From SCUD01 sp036824505 (GTDB lineage Bacteria > Pseudomonadota > Gammaproteobacteria > Steroidobacterales > Steroidobacteraceae), in contig DAITAA010000020.1 of assembly GCA_036824505.1 (NCBI GenBank), positions 1 to 61,497 of the forward strand: a stretch of 61,497 nt of DNA, given 5' to 3'. The notes beneath the pieces were generated by a model that was given only the letters and a program-made list of their open reading frames with translations, searched no databases and was not told where the DNA came from. Shown in pieces: positions 17,610 through 25,137 of this stretch; the stretch's first letter is position 1; every line of letters starts with the position of its first letter. A program made the position numbers and the translations under genes.

Positions 17610-18584
17610 ATGGCGGTTGTCCTGGTGGAATCCGGCGCAACAGGTACCTGCATCGTCGTTGGCGAGCGAATCGCGCGCTATGGCTTCGGAGATGGCCATC
17701 CCTTCGGATCCGACCGCCACGACGCGTTTGTCCGCGAACTGACGGCGCAGGGCCTCGACAGCCGGGTGTTGACGCTCGCGCCGCGCGCAGCAACGCGCAG
17801 CGAACTCGAACTCTTTCACCTGCCGGACTATGTGGATCTGGTCCAGGCGCGTTCCCAGACGGGCGAGGGTTATCTGGATGCCGGTGACACACCGGCATTC
17901 AAGGGCATCTATGAGGCCGCCTGCGACGTCGTCGGCGCATCCCTGGTCGCGACCGAAGCGCTGATGACGGGCCAGGCCAGACGCGCATTCGTGCCGATAG
18001 CGGGCCTGCATCATGCTGCACGCGGGCAAGCCGCCGGTTTCTGCGTATTCAACGATTGCGGTGTGGTCGTCGAGCACCTGAAAAAGGCGCATGGATTGCA
18101 GCGCATTGCCTATGTCGACATCGACGCGCACCATGGCGACGGCGTCTACTACGGTTTCGAGGACGATCCCGCGCTGATATTCGCCGATCTGCATGAGGAC
18201 GGGCGTTTCCTGTACCCGGGTACCGGAGCGAGCGAAGAGTCGGGCACTGGAGCGGCCCGCGGCACCAAGCTGAACCTGCCATTGCCGCCCGGCGCCGGCG
18301 ATACCGAGTTTCTTGACGCCTGGGCCGCGGTCGAAGTGCATCTGGAGCGCCACCAGCCTCAATTGGTGATCTTTCAGTGCGGAGCCGACAGCCTCGAAGG
18401 GGATCCGATCACGCACCTGCGCCTGACTGAGGAAGCGCATGCGCATGCCGCGACACGCCTGTGCAGGATCGCCGACCGTTTTGCCGCCGGGCGGATACTC
18501 GGTGTCGGCGGCGGAGGTTATAACCGGCGCAACATCGCGCGCGCCTGGACCAGGGTTGTCGCTGCCTTTGTCGAAGCGGCGTAG
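17610..18584 (+). CDS. Histone-deacetylase family amidohydrolase
   Basis: A 324-residue member of the arginase/deacetylase superfamily (AcuC or acetylpolyamine amidohydrolase type), zinc enzymes that remove acetyl groups from lysine or polyamines. The conserved tandem histidines are in GLHHAARGQAAGFCVFND, the zinc ligands in DIDAHHGDG and the later GADSLEGDP, and the glycine-rich end in GVGGGGYN. I chose the ATG at 17610, just before the first beta strand; a longer in-frame start at 17541 would overlap the upstream region divergent from ettA. The substrate cannot be told from sequence. It lies directly upstream of glyA. Confidence 0.85.
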   Translation: MAVVLVESGATGTCIVVGERIARYGFGDGHPFGSDRHDAFVRELTAQGLDSRVLTLAPRAATRSELELFHLPDYVDLVQARSQTGEGYLDAGDTPAFKGIYEAACDVVGASLVATEALMTGQARRAFVPIAGLHHAARGQAAGFCVFNDCGVVVEHLKKAHGLQRIAYVDIDAHHGDGVYYGFEDDPALIFADLHEDGRFLYPGTGASEESGTGAARGTKLNLPLPPGAGDTEFLDAWAAVEVHLERHQPQLVIFQCGADSLEGDPITHLRLTEEAHAHAATRLCRIADRFAAGRILGVGGGGYNRRNIARAWTRVVAAFVEAA

Positions 18585-18617
18585 CCGGCCGGCGTTCGGT
18601 TAGACTTCGCGACTACC

Positions 18618-19871
18618 ATGTTCCGCCCCGATATGAATATCCAGACGTTTGATCCCGAACTCGCGGCCGCGATCGCCGCCGAACGGCTGCGTCAGGAACA
18701 GCATCTCGAGCTGATCGCATCCGAGAACTATGCGAGCCCGCGCGTTCTCGAGGCGCAGGGCTCCGTGCTGACCAACAAGTACGCCGAAGGCTACCCGGGC
18801 AAGCGCTATTACGGCGGCTGCGAAAATGTGGATGTCGCGGAGCAGCTGGCGATCGACCGGGCAAAGAAGCTCTTTGGCGCGGCGTATGCCAACGTGCAGC
18901 CGCATTCCGGCTCTCAGGCGAATGCCGCGGTCTACCTGGCATTGCTGAAGCCCGGCGAGACGCTGTTGGGCATGAGTCTCGACCACGGCGGGCATCTGAC
19001 GCACGGGGCCAAGGTCAATTTTTCCGGGAAGCTGTTCAACGCGGTGCAATACGGGCTCGATCCGGCCACGGGCCAGATCGACTACGACAACGTGGAACGG
19101 CTGGCCCTTGAGCACAGGCCGAAGATGGTCGTCGCCGGCTTCTCGGCATACTCGCGCGTCGTCGATTGGCAGCGATTTCGCGCCATCGCCGACTCGGTTG
19201 GCGCATGGTTCGTCGTCGACATGGCGCATGTCGCAGGCCTGGTGGCCGCAGGCGTCTACCCGAATCCCGTGCCAATCGCGGATGTGGTCACGACGACAAC
19301 GCACAAGACGCTGCGCGGGCCGCGCGGCGGCCTGATCCTGGCGCGCGAACATGCGGAACTCCACAAGAAGCTGAACTCGATGATTTTCCCCGGCACGCAG
19401 GGCGGCCCGTTGATGCACGTTATTGCGGCAAAGGCCGTCGCATTCCTCGAAGCGCTTGCTCCTGATTTCGCGATTTACCAGCGCCAGGTCGTCGCCAACG
19501 CAAGGGCGATGGCGGCCGAGCTCATCGGGCGTGGCTACCGCATCGTGTCGGGCGGGACGGACAATCACCTGTTCCTCCTCGACCTGATCGGCCGCAGCTA
19601 TACCGGCCAGGATGCCGATGCGGCGCTCGGGCGCGCCCACATGACGGTCAACAAGAATGCCGTGCCGAATGATCCGCGGCCACCATTCGTCACGAGCGGG
19701 TTGCGCATCGGCACGCCGGCGATCACGACGCGCGGCTTCGGGCTCGAGGAATCCCGACGGGTCGGCGCATGGATCGCCGACGTGCTTGACGCGATGGGCG
19801 ACGAATCGGTCGTGGAGCGCGTGCGCAGCCAGGTGCAGGAAATCTGTCGGCGATTTCCCGTCTACGGCTGA
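18618..19871 (+). CDS. glyA: Serine hydroxymethyltransferase
   Basis: PLP enzyme interconverting serine and glycine and charging tetrahydrofolate with a one-carbon unit. The 417 residues equal the E. coli length. Markers are HLELIASENYASPRVLEAQG, the KYAEGYPGKRYYGGC loop, VVDMAHVAGL, and the PLP-binding lysine in TTTHKTLRGPRGG. The gene stands 33 bases after the deacetylase-like gene and 21 bases before nrdR, the order glyA-nrdR being common in gammaproteobacteria. No glycine riboswitch is seen in the short upstream gap. Confidence 0.97.
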   Translation: MFRPDMNIQTFDPELAAAIAAERLRQEQHLELIASENYASPRVLEAQGSVLTNKYAEGYPGKRYYGGCENVDVAEQLAIDRAKKLFGAAYANVQPHSGSQANAAVYLALLKPGETLLGMSLDHGGHLTHGAKVNFSGKLFNAVQYGLDPATGQIDYDNVERLALEHRPKMVVAGFSAYSRVVDWQRFRAIADSVGAWFVVDMAHVAGLVAAGVYPNPVPIADVVTTTTHKTLRGPRGGLILAREHAELHKKLNSMIFPGTQGGPLMHVIAAKAVAFLEALAPDFAIYQRQVVANARAMAAELIGRGYRIVSGGTDNHLFLLDLIGRSYTGQDADAALGRAHMTVNKNAVPNDPRPPFVTSGLRIGTPAITTRGFGLEESRRVGAWIADVLDAMGDESVVERVRSQVQEICRRFPVYG

Positions 19872-19892
19872 GGGCGCAATCGGAGGGCGGCA

Positions 19893-20417
19893 ATGCACTG
19901 CCCGTTCTGCAATCACGAAGACACCAAGGTGACCGACTCGCGCCTCGCCGGTGAGGGCCACCAGATCCGCCGGCGCCGTGAGTGCCTAGCCTGCGGTGAA
20001 CGATTCACGACCTTTGAGACGGCGGAACTGGTGCTCCCGCAGGTCGTCAAGAGCGACCAGTCGCGGCAGCCATTCGACGAAGGCAAGCTGCGCGCCGGAA
20101 TCATGAAGGCATTCGAAAAGAGGCCGATTGCGCGCGACGATATTGAATCGGCGATCGAGCGCATCTGTCACCGGCTGCGCGTACTGGGCGAGCGCGAGGT
20201 GGCATCACGCGTGATTGGCGAGTTTGTCATGGAGGAACTGCGCCGGCTCGACGAGGTCGCCTATGTCCGCTATGCATCCGTCTATCATCGCTTCGAGGAT
20301 GCAGATGCGTTCCGCGCGGAGGTCGAGCAGCTTGGCCAGCTTCAGCGTCAGGATCCGGCGACCGGCCAGATGTCATTGCTGCCGGCCCTAGGGCGCGATG
20401 CGCGGAAAAAGCGATGA
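19893..20417 (+). CDS. nrdR: Transcriptional repressor NrdR
   Basis: Nucleotide-sensing repressor of ribonucleotide reductase genes. The 174 residues start with a zinc ribbon whose cysteines are at 3, 6, 31 and 34 (MHCPFC and CLACGERF), followed by an ATP-cone at about residues 49-139 (KSDQSRQPFDEGKLRAGI, then FVMEELRRLDEVAYVRYASVY). The C-terminal tail is slightly longer than in E. coli (149). The ATG is preceded by GGAGG. The stop overlaps the ribD start in ATGA. No NrdR box is expected at this locus. Confidence 0.96.
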   Translation: MHCPFCNHEDTKVTDSRLAGEGHQIRRRRECLACGERFTTFETAELVLPQVVKSDQSRQPFDEGKLRAGIMKAFEKRPIARDDIESAIERICHRLRVLGEREVASRVIGEFVMEELRRLDEVAYVRYASVYHRFEDADAFRAEVEQLGQLQRQDPATGQMSLLPALGRDARKKR

Positions 20418-21301
20418 ATGCTCGCGATCGGCTGGATATGCGGCACATGTCCAGGGCGCTCGATCTCGCGGGCCGCGGCCTCTGGACGACAGATCCCAAT
20501 CCGCGTGTCGGCTGCGTGATTGCCGATGGCGAGCAGGTGATCGCCGAGGGCTGGCACGAGCGTGCAGGCGGTCCACATGCGGAAGCGGCAGCGCTGGCGG
20601 CTGCGGGTGTCGCGGCACGCGGCGCCACGGCCTACGTCACGCTCGAACCCTGCTGCCATCAAGGGCGCACGCCGCCCTGTGCAGATGCGCTGATCGCCGC
20701 CGGCCTGCAACGCGTCTGTTATGCGATCCGTGATCCGAACCCGCGCGTGAGCGGTGGCGGTGCCGCGCGACTCGCGGCAGCGGGTATCGAAGTGACCAGT
20801 GGCCTGCATGCCGCCCCGGCCAGGGCGCTGAATTCCGGATTCCTGTCACGCATGGAGCGCGGCCGGCCGTGGCTGCGGTTGAAACTCGCCGCGGGCCCCG
20901 ACCGGCAGGACCTGCGCGCGCGTTCTTCTGCGCTGATGACCAGTGTGGCAACGGTGCTGGCCGACGATCCAAGACTGGACCTCAGCCTGCCGGGGGCGGC
21001 GCGGCAGCCATTGCGGGTCGTGCTGGACACGCAGCTGAGGATTCCCGCAACTGCACGCATCGTCGCACCGCCCGGCCAGTTGCTGGTCTTTACCGTCAGC
21101 AGGGATTCCACTCGCGTTGCCACGCTTGAAGCCGCGGGGGCCCGGGTCGAGCAAGTGCCGGCAGGCCCGGATGGCATCGACCTCGCTGCAGTGATGCACC
21201 GCCTCGCCGCGCTCGAAATCAATGAACTGCAGGTCGAATGCGGCCAGACACTCGCCGGTTCACTGATGCGGGCGAAGCTGGTGGACGAACTGGTGCCCTG
21301 A
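20414..21301 (+). CDS. ribD: Riboflavin deaminase RibD with damaged reductase domain
   Basis: RibD normally joins an N-terminal pyrimidine deaminase to a C-terminal reductase and is about 365 residues long; this product has 295. The deaminase half is complete: zinc ligands H55 and E57 in GGPHAEAAA, C80 and C89 in EPCCHQGRTPPC. The reductase half is damaged in two places. After RLKLAA the usual segment of about 20 residues containing SLDGRTA and the WIT substrate loop is gone, the text jumping to DRQDLRARSS. The protein then ends at LVDELVP, about 65-70 residues before the family's usual end. Deaminase activity is likely; reductase activity is doubtful. The ribE, ribBA and ribH genes usually found next are absent. 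Confidence 0.85.
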   Translation: MNARDRLDMRHMSRALDLAGRGLWTTDPNPRVGCVIADGEQVIAEGWHERAGGPHAEAAALAAAGVAARGATAYVTLEPCCHQGRTPPCADALIAAGLQRVCYAIRDPNPRVSGGGAARLAAAGIEVTSGLHAAPARALNSGFLSRMERGRPWLRLKLAAGPDRQDLRARSSALMTSVATVLADDPRLDLSLPGAARQPLRVVLDTQLRIPATARIVAPPGQLLVFTVSRDSTRVATLEAAGARVEQVPAGPDGIDLAAVMHRLAALEINELQVECGQTLAGSLMRAKLVDELVP

Positions 21302-21364
21302 GTCGCCGCGGCCGGTCGGGCCGAACTGGCGCCCTGGCTGTGTGCGGCCGGTATACTGCCCGGC

Positions 21365-21814
21365 ATGCAGGAAAGGTCGGACAATTCGGCGCGGGCGCGC
21401 GGCGCCGCGCGCAGGCTGTTGATCCAGGCGCTCTACCAGCGGCAGATGGCTGCCCAGCCATGGCAGGAACTGCATCGCCAGTTCAGCGCCGATCCGGCAT
21501 TCGAACGCGCCGACCCCGAGTATTTCCGCGCGGCACTTGCTGCCGTCTGCGACGAATCGGCGCAACTGGACGAAGAGTTGCGGCATCATTCCGATATCGA
21601 TCCGGCGCGCCTGGATCCCGTTGAACATGCGATCCTCTATCTCGGTCTCTGGGAGCTGATGACGCGACCCGACATTCCTTACCGGGTCGTCATCAACGAA
21701 GCGGTCGAACTTGCCAAGCGCTTTGGCGCGACCGACGGCCATCGCTACGTGAATGCGGTGCTGGACAAGGCATCGCGCGTTCATCGTGGGGTGGAGCGGG
21801 GCGAGGTCGCCTGA
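21365..21814 (+). CDS. nusB: Transcription antitermination factor NusB
   Basis: RNA-binding partner of NusE (S10) in rRNA antitermination. The 149-residue protein has the expected arginine-rich start (ARGAARRLLIQALYQ) and the closing blocks ILYLGLWELM, PYRVVINEAVELAKRFGATDGHRYVNAVLDKAS. A TATACT sequence at 21352-21357 lies just before the start and could be a -10 element, though no good -35 is seen. It follows the shortened ribD by 63 bases and precedes thiL, keeping the ends of the usual rib-nusB-thiL cluster while the middle is missing. Confidence 0.95.
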   Translation: MQERSDNSARARGAARRLLIQALYQRQMAAQPWQELHRQFSADPAFERADPEYFRAALAAVCDESAQLDEELRHHSDIDPARLDPVEHAILYLGLWELMTRPDIPYRVVINEAVELAKRFGATDGHRYVNAVLDKASRVHRGVERGEVA

Positions 21815-21844
21815 CCAGAGCGCTTGCATGCGAGGCCTGCTGGT

Positions 21845-22804
21845 ATGCCGCCCGGTGAGTTCGAGCTGATCGAGCGCTTTTTCACCGGTCGCGGTGCGGC
21901 TCGAGATGACGTGAGGATTGCGGTCGGCGACGACGCCGCCGTCCTGACGCCCCGGATCGGCGCCGAACTCGTTGTCGCGCTGGATACGATCGTTGCCGAC
22001 GTGCATTTCCCGGCCGACACCGGCAGCCGGTTCATCGGCCATCGCGCGCTCGCGGTCAATCTCAGCGATCTCGCCGCAATGGGGGCGGAGCCGGCCTGGG
22101 CGCTGCTCGGCCTGACGCTGCCCGCCGCGGACGAATCCTGGCTGGCCGGTTTCGCAGCCGGATTCGACGAGCTGGCGCGGCGCTTTGGCATCGCGCTGGT
22201 CGGTGGCGACACGACGCGCGGACCGCTCGCGGTCACTGTCACGGTCGGAGGCTGGGTGCCGCCCGGCCAGGCGCTGACGCGTTCGGGCGCGAAACCCGGC
22301 GACGATCTGTGGGTCAGCGGGACACCCGGGGACGCGGGCGCCGGGCTCGCGATCCTGCAGGCAAGACTGACGGCTTCCGGCGCCGCCCGCGACGAGCTGC
22401 TGCGCCGATTCCTGTTGCCCGAACCGCGTGTCGGCCTGGGTCTGGGTCTGCGCGGCATTGCAAGTGCCTGCATCGACATTTCCGATGGCCTGGCGGGAGA
22501 TCTCGCAAAACTCTGCCGCGCGAGCAGCGTGGGCGCCCGGGTCGACTGCGCGCGGCTGCCGCATTCAGGCCAATTGCTCGAAGCCGCAGGCGAAGCAGCT
22601 GCGCTGCAATTCGCGCTGTCGGCGGGTGATGACTACGAACTGCTGTTCACGGCGCATCCCGCAGCAAGGCAGAGCATCGAAGGGCTGACGTCCACAACGC
22701 CGGTCCGGCTCATCGGCCAGGTCACGGAGCAGCCGGGCGTACATCTGCACGGGGCGGCGCTCGAGCGAGACCTCGTTCACGGTTTCGACCACTTCGCGGG
22801 CTGA
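21845..22804 (+). CDS. thiL: Thiamine-monophosphate kinase
   Basis: Phosphorylates thiamine monophosphate to the active cofactor thiamine diphosphate. From the ATG at 21845 the product has 319 residues, starting MPPGEFELIERFF as usual for ThiL. The metal and ATP-binding AVGDDAAVL, the NLSDLAAMGAEP block, LVGGDTTRG and CIDISDGLAGDL are intact. An in-frame start at 21824 would add seven residues with no family support. In most relatives pgpA follows thiL; here a protein kinase gene follows instead. Confidence 0.95.
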   Translation: MPPGEFELIERFFTGRGAARDDVRIAVGDDAAVLTPRIGAELVVALDTIVADVHFPADTGSRFIGHRALAVNLSDLAAMGAEPAWALLGLTLPAADESWLAGFAAGFDELARRFGIALVGGDTTRGPLAVTVTVGGWVPPGQALTRSGAKPGDDLWVSGTPGDAGAGLAILQARLTASGAARDELLRRFLLPEPRVGLGLGLRGIASACIDISDGLAGDLAKLCRASSVGARVDCARLPHSGQLLEAAGEAAALQFALSAGDDYELLFTAHPAARQSIEGLTSTTPVRLIGQVTEQPGVHLHGAALERDLVHGFDHFAG

Positions 22805-22880
22805 CCCCGCGGCCTCCAGCGAAGCGCGACCCGCTTCACGGTCCCGCCCTGTTTGACGAAATATCCTCTCGCGGCGGCTG

Positions 22881-24242
22881 GTGGATATTGCCCGTCGCGC
22901 ATCCCTGGAGGAGTCGACCATCGTTACCGCTACAGTGCCGACGCTACGCGGATCAACGACCGGCGAACCCGTCATCGGTGAGCGCATCGGCAAATACGAA
23001 GTGATCCGGGAAGTCGGTCGTGGATCGACCGGCACTGTCTACCTCTCGCACGACCCCTATTACGGCCGCGACGTCGCGATAAAAGCCTATCGAGTCATCG
23101 GCGATGACGATCCCGCGCGCGCCAAGGTCGCGCGCAAGATGTTCCTGTCGGAGGCGCACATGGTCGGGATGCTTCAGCACCCGAACATCATGCCGATCTA
23201 CGACGCGGGCGAGGAGGGCGGCTTTTACTACGTCGTAACCGAATTCATCCACGGCGCTCGGACACTCGCGGCCTACACGCGACCGGACAACCTGTTACCG
23301 GTGGATGACGTGCTGGCGCTGACATTCAAGTGCGCCAAGGCCCTGCATTACGCACATTCACGCGGAGTCATCCACCGCGACATAAAGCCCAGCAACCTGA
23401 TGCTCACGACGGACAGCGACCTGAGGCTCATTGACTTCGGCATCGCGCTGCACTCGGATGCCGATATTTCGCGCATTGATGGAATAGCCGGCAGCCCGAG
23501 CTACATGTCGCCGGAACAGGTGCAGTCGCTCGAACTGACCAACCGCTCCGACCTGTACTCGCTCGGCGCAGTGATGTACGAATTGCTGACCGGCAACCGG
23601 CCATTCCGGGCCGGTTCGCTCGCCAAGCTGCTGCACCAGATTGTCTACGCGACACCCGCACCGATGCTTGGAATCCGCCCCGACCTTCCGCCCGACATCG
23701 AAGCGGTCGTCGCTACTGCGCTGGACAAGGATCCGGCGAAGCGCTATCCAAATGGCGCCGACTTCGCGGCGGCCATGGCGCGCGTGCATGCACAGTTGCG
23801 CGCGCAGTCGGACCGCATCGATCGCCAGGAGCATTTCAGCCTGCTTCGTCGCCTGAAGTTCTTCCACGATTTCTCGTCGGCGGAGATCTGGGAGGTCCTG
23901 CGATCGGGCAGCTGGGACACACATGCCGCAGGAGACGAAATCGTGCGGGCGGGCGGCATCGACGACCGCTTCTACGTGATCGTGTCGGGGCGCTGTTCGG
24001 TGGAACGCGACGGTCTGAAGGTCGGCAGCCTCGAGACCGGCGACTGTTTCGGCGAGACCAGTTACCTGCGCGGCGCCAAGCGCCAGGCCGCCGTGGTGGC
24101 CGAAGAAGATGTCACGATCCTGCGGGTCAGCGCGACATTGCTCGAGCAGGCATCGTCAGCCTGCCAGCTGCGCTTCAACAAGGTCTTCCTGCGGACACTG
24201 ATCTCGCGCCTGCAGGGCGGCGACACGCGGGTCGCGAGCTGA
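22881..24242 (+). CDS. Ser/Thr protein kinase with C-terminal cyclic-nucleotide-binding-like domain
   Basis: A 453-residue soluble Hanks-type kinase. The kinase domain (about residues 37-300) has a glycine loop GRGSTG, the VAIK lysine, HRDIKPSNL catalytic loop, DFG metal site and SPEQ in the activation region. After a short linker, residues about 325-440 form a CAP_ED cyclic-nucleotide-binding-like domain (GDEIVRAGGIDDRFYVIVSGRCSVERDG, then GDCFGETSYL). No membrane segment is seen. The GTG at 22881 is used, but a strong GGAGGAG sits six bases before an in-frame ATC at 22920, so translation may begin there. The ligand and targets are unknown. Confidence 0.85.
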   Translation: MDIARRASLEESTIVTATVPTLRGSTTGEPVIGERIGKYEVIREVGRGSTGTVYLSHDPYYGRDVAIKAYRVIGDDDPARAKVARKMFLSEAHMVGMLQHPNIMPIYDAGEEGGFYYVVTEFIHGARTLAAYTRPDNLLPVDDVLALTFKCAKALHYAHSRGVIHRDIKPSNLMLTTDSDLRLIDFGIALHSDADISRIDGIAGSPSYMSPEQVQSLELTNRSDLYSLGAVMYELLTGNRPFRAGSLAKLLHQIVYATPAPMLGIRPDLPPDIEAVVATALDKDPAKRYPNGADFAAAMARVHAQLRAQSDRIDRQEHFSLLRRLKFFHDFSSAEIWEVLRSGSWDTHAAGDEIVRAGGIDDRFYVIVSGRCSVERDGLKVGSLETGDCFGETSYLRGAKRQAAVVAEEDVTILRVSATLLEQASSACQLRFNKVFLRTLISRLQGGDTRVAS

Positions 24243-24245
24243 GGC

Positions 24246-25070
24246 TCACCCTGCGGGAAGGTCCTTGTCGCGCTCGATGCGTGCATACGCCGAGTGGTTG
24301 TGGATCGATTCGAAGTTCTCCGCCTCGACCACGTAGGAACGGATGCGTTCGTCTTCGTTGAGTCTCAGTGCAACGTCGCGGACGATGTCCTCCACGAACT
24401 TGGGGTTTTCGTAGGCGCGCTCGGTCACGTATTTCTCGTCGGGCCGCTTCAGGATCCCGTAGAGCTCGCAGCTCGCCTCCCGCTCCGCAATGTCGATCAA
24501 TTCCTCGATCCAGACGTGCTTGGCGATTCGCACGGTGATGGTCACGTGCGAACGCTGGTTGTGCGCGCCGTAATCCGAGATCTGCTTCGAGCATGGGCAG
24601 AGGCTCGTGACCGGCACGACCACCTTCAGCCAGGTTTCGGTGCGGCCATTCTTGAGTTCGGCTGCGAGTGTCGCCTGATAGTCAAGCAGGCTCTCGACCC
24701 CGGTGACCGGGGCCTTCTTCATCACGAAGTACGGGAATGACATTTCCAGGTGGCCGCCATCGGAGTCCAGACGCCCGGTCATCTCCGCCAGCATCTCGTT
24801 GAACGATTCGACCGAGATCTCGGCTTCATGCTCGTTCAGAATCTCGACAAATCGCGACATGTGCGTGCCCTTGAAGTTGTGGGGCAGGGCGACGTACATG
24901 TTGAAATTGGCGATCGTGTGTTGCTCGCCGCGCGAACGGTCCTTGACGCGCACCGGGTGATAGATGTCCTTGATGCCGACACGGTTGATCGGTAGCCGGC
25001 GCGTATCGGCGCGGCTCTGCACGTCGTCGATCACCGCAATGACCGGGGTGCTCGCTGTTTTCGCGTTCAT
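24246..25070 (-). CDS. folE2: GTP cyclohydrolase FolE2 (type IB)
   Basis: Converts GTP to dihydroneopterin triphosphate for folate synthesis; the FolE2 family does not need zinc and often replaces FolE under zinc limitation. The 274 residues include the active-site cysteine in PVTSLCPCSKQISDYGAHNQRSH and the conserved DVQSRADTRRLPINRVGIKD start. The 67-base gap to upstream dxs contains a TATTAT stretch (25117-25122, minus strand), an imperfect palindrome ACCGATATGGT and a six-base-pair GGCGGG/CCCGCC hairpin, so a separate promoter is possible. No clear Zur box is visible. Confidence 0.94.
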   Translation of the reverse strand: MNAKTASTPVIAVIDDVQSRADTRRLPINRVGIKDIYHPVRVKDRSRGEQHTIANFNMYVALPHNFKGTHMSRFVEILNEHEAEISVESFNEMLAEMTGRLDSDGGHLEMSFPYFVMKKAPVTGVESLLDYQATLAAELKNGRTETWLKVVVPVTSLCPCSKQISDYGAHNQRSHVTITVRIAKHVWIEELIDIAEREASCELYGILKRPDEKYVTERAYENPKFVEDIVRDVALRLNEDERIRSYVVEAENFESIHNHSAYARIERDKDLPAG

Positions 25071-25137
25071 CCGTGGTTTCCATTCCAGGCGGGTTCAGAT
25101 CCGCCCGCCAGCATAAATAATACCATATCGGTCCTGT

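Noticed and set aside
18585..18617. A glycine riboswitch in front of glyA.
   Set aside because: The gap is only 33 bases, too short for an aptamer.
20414..21301. ribD shortened by a simple frameshift at its 3' end.
   Set aside because: The other frames and the sequence after the stop do not contain the missing C-terminal part of RibD, and the inner loop deletion is independent of the early stop.
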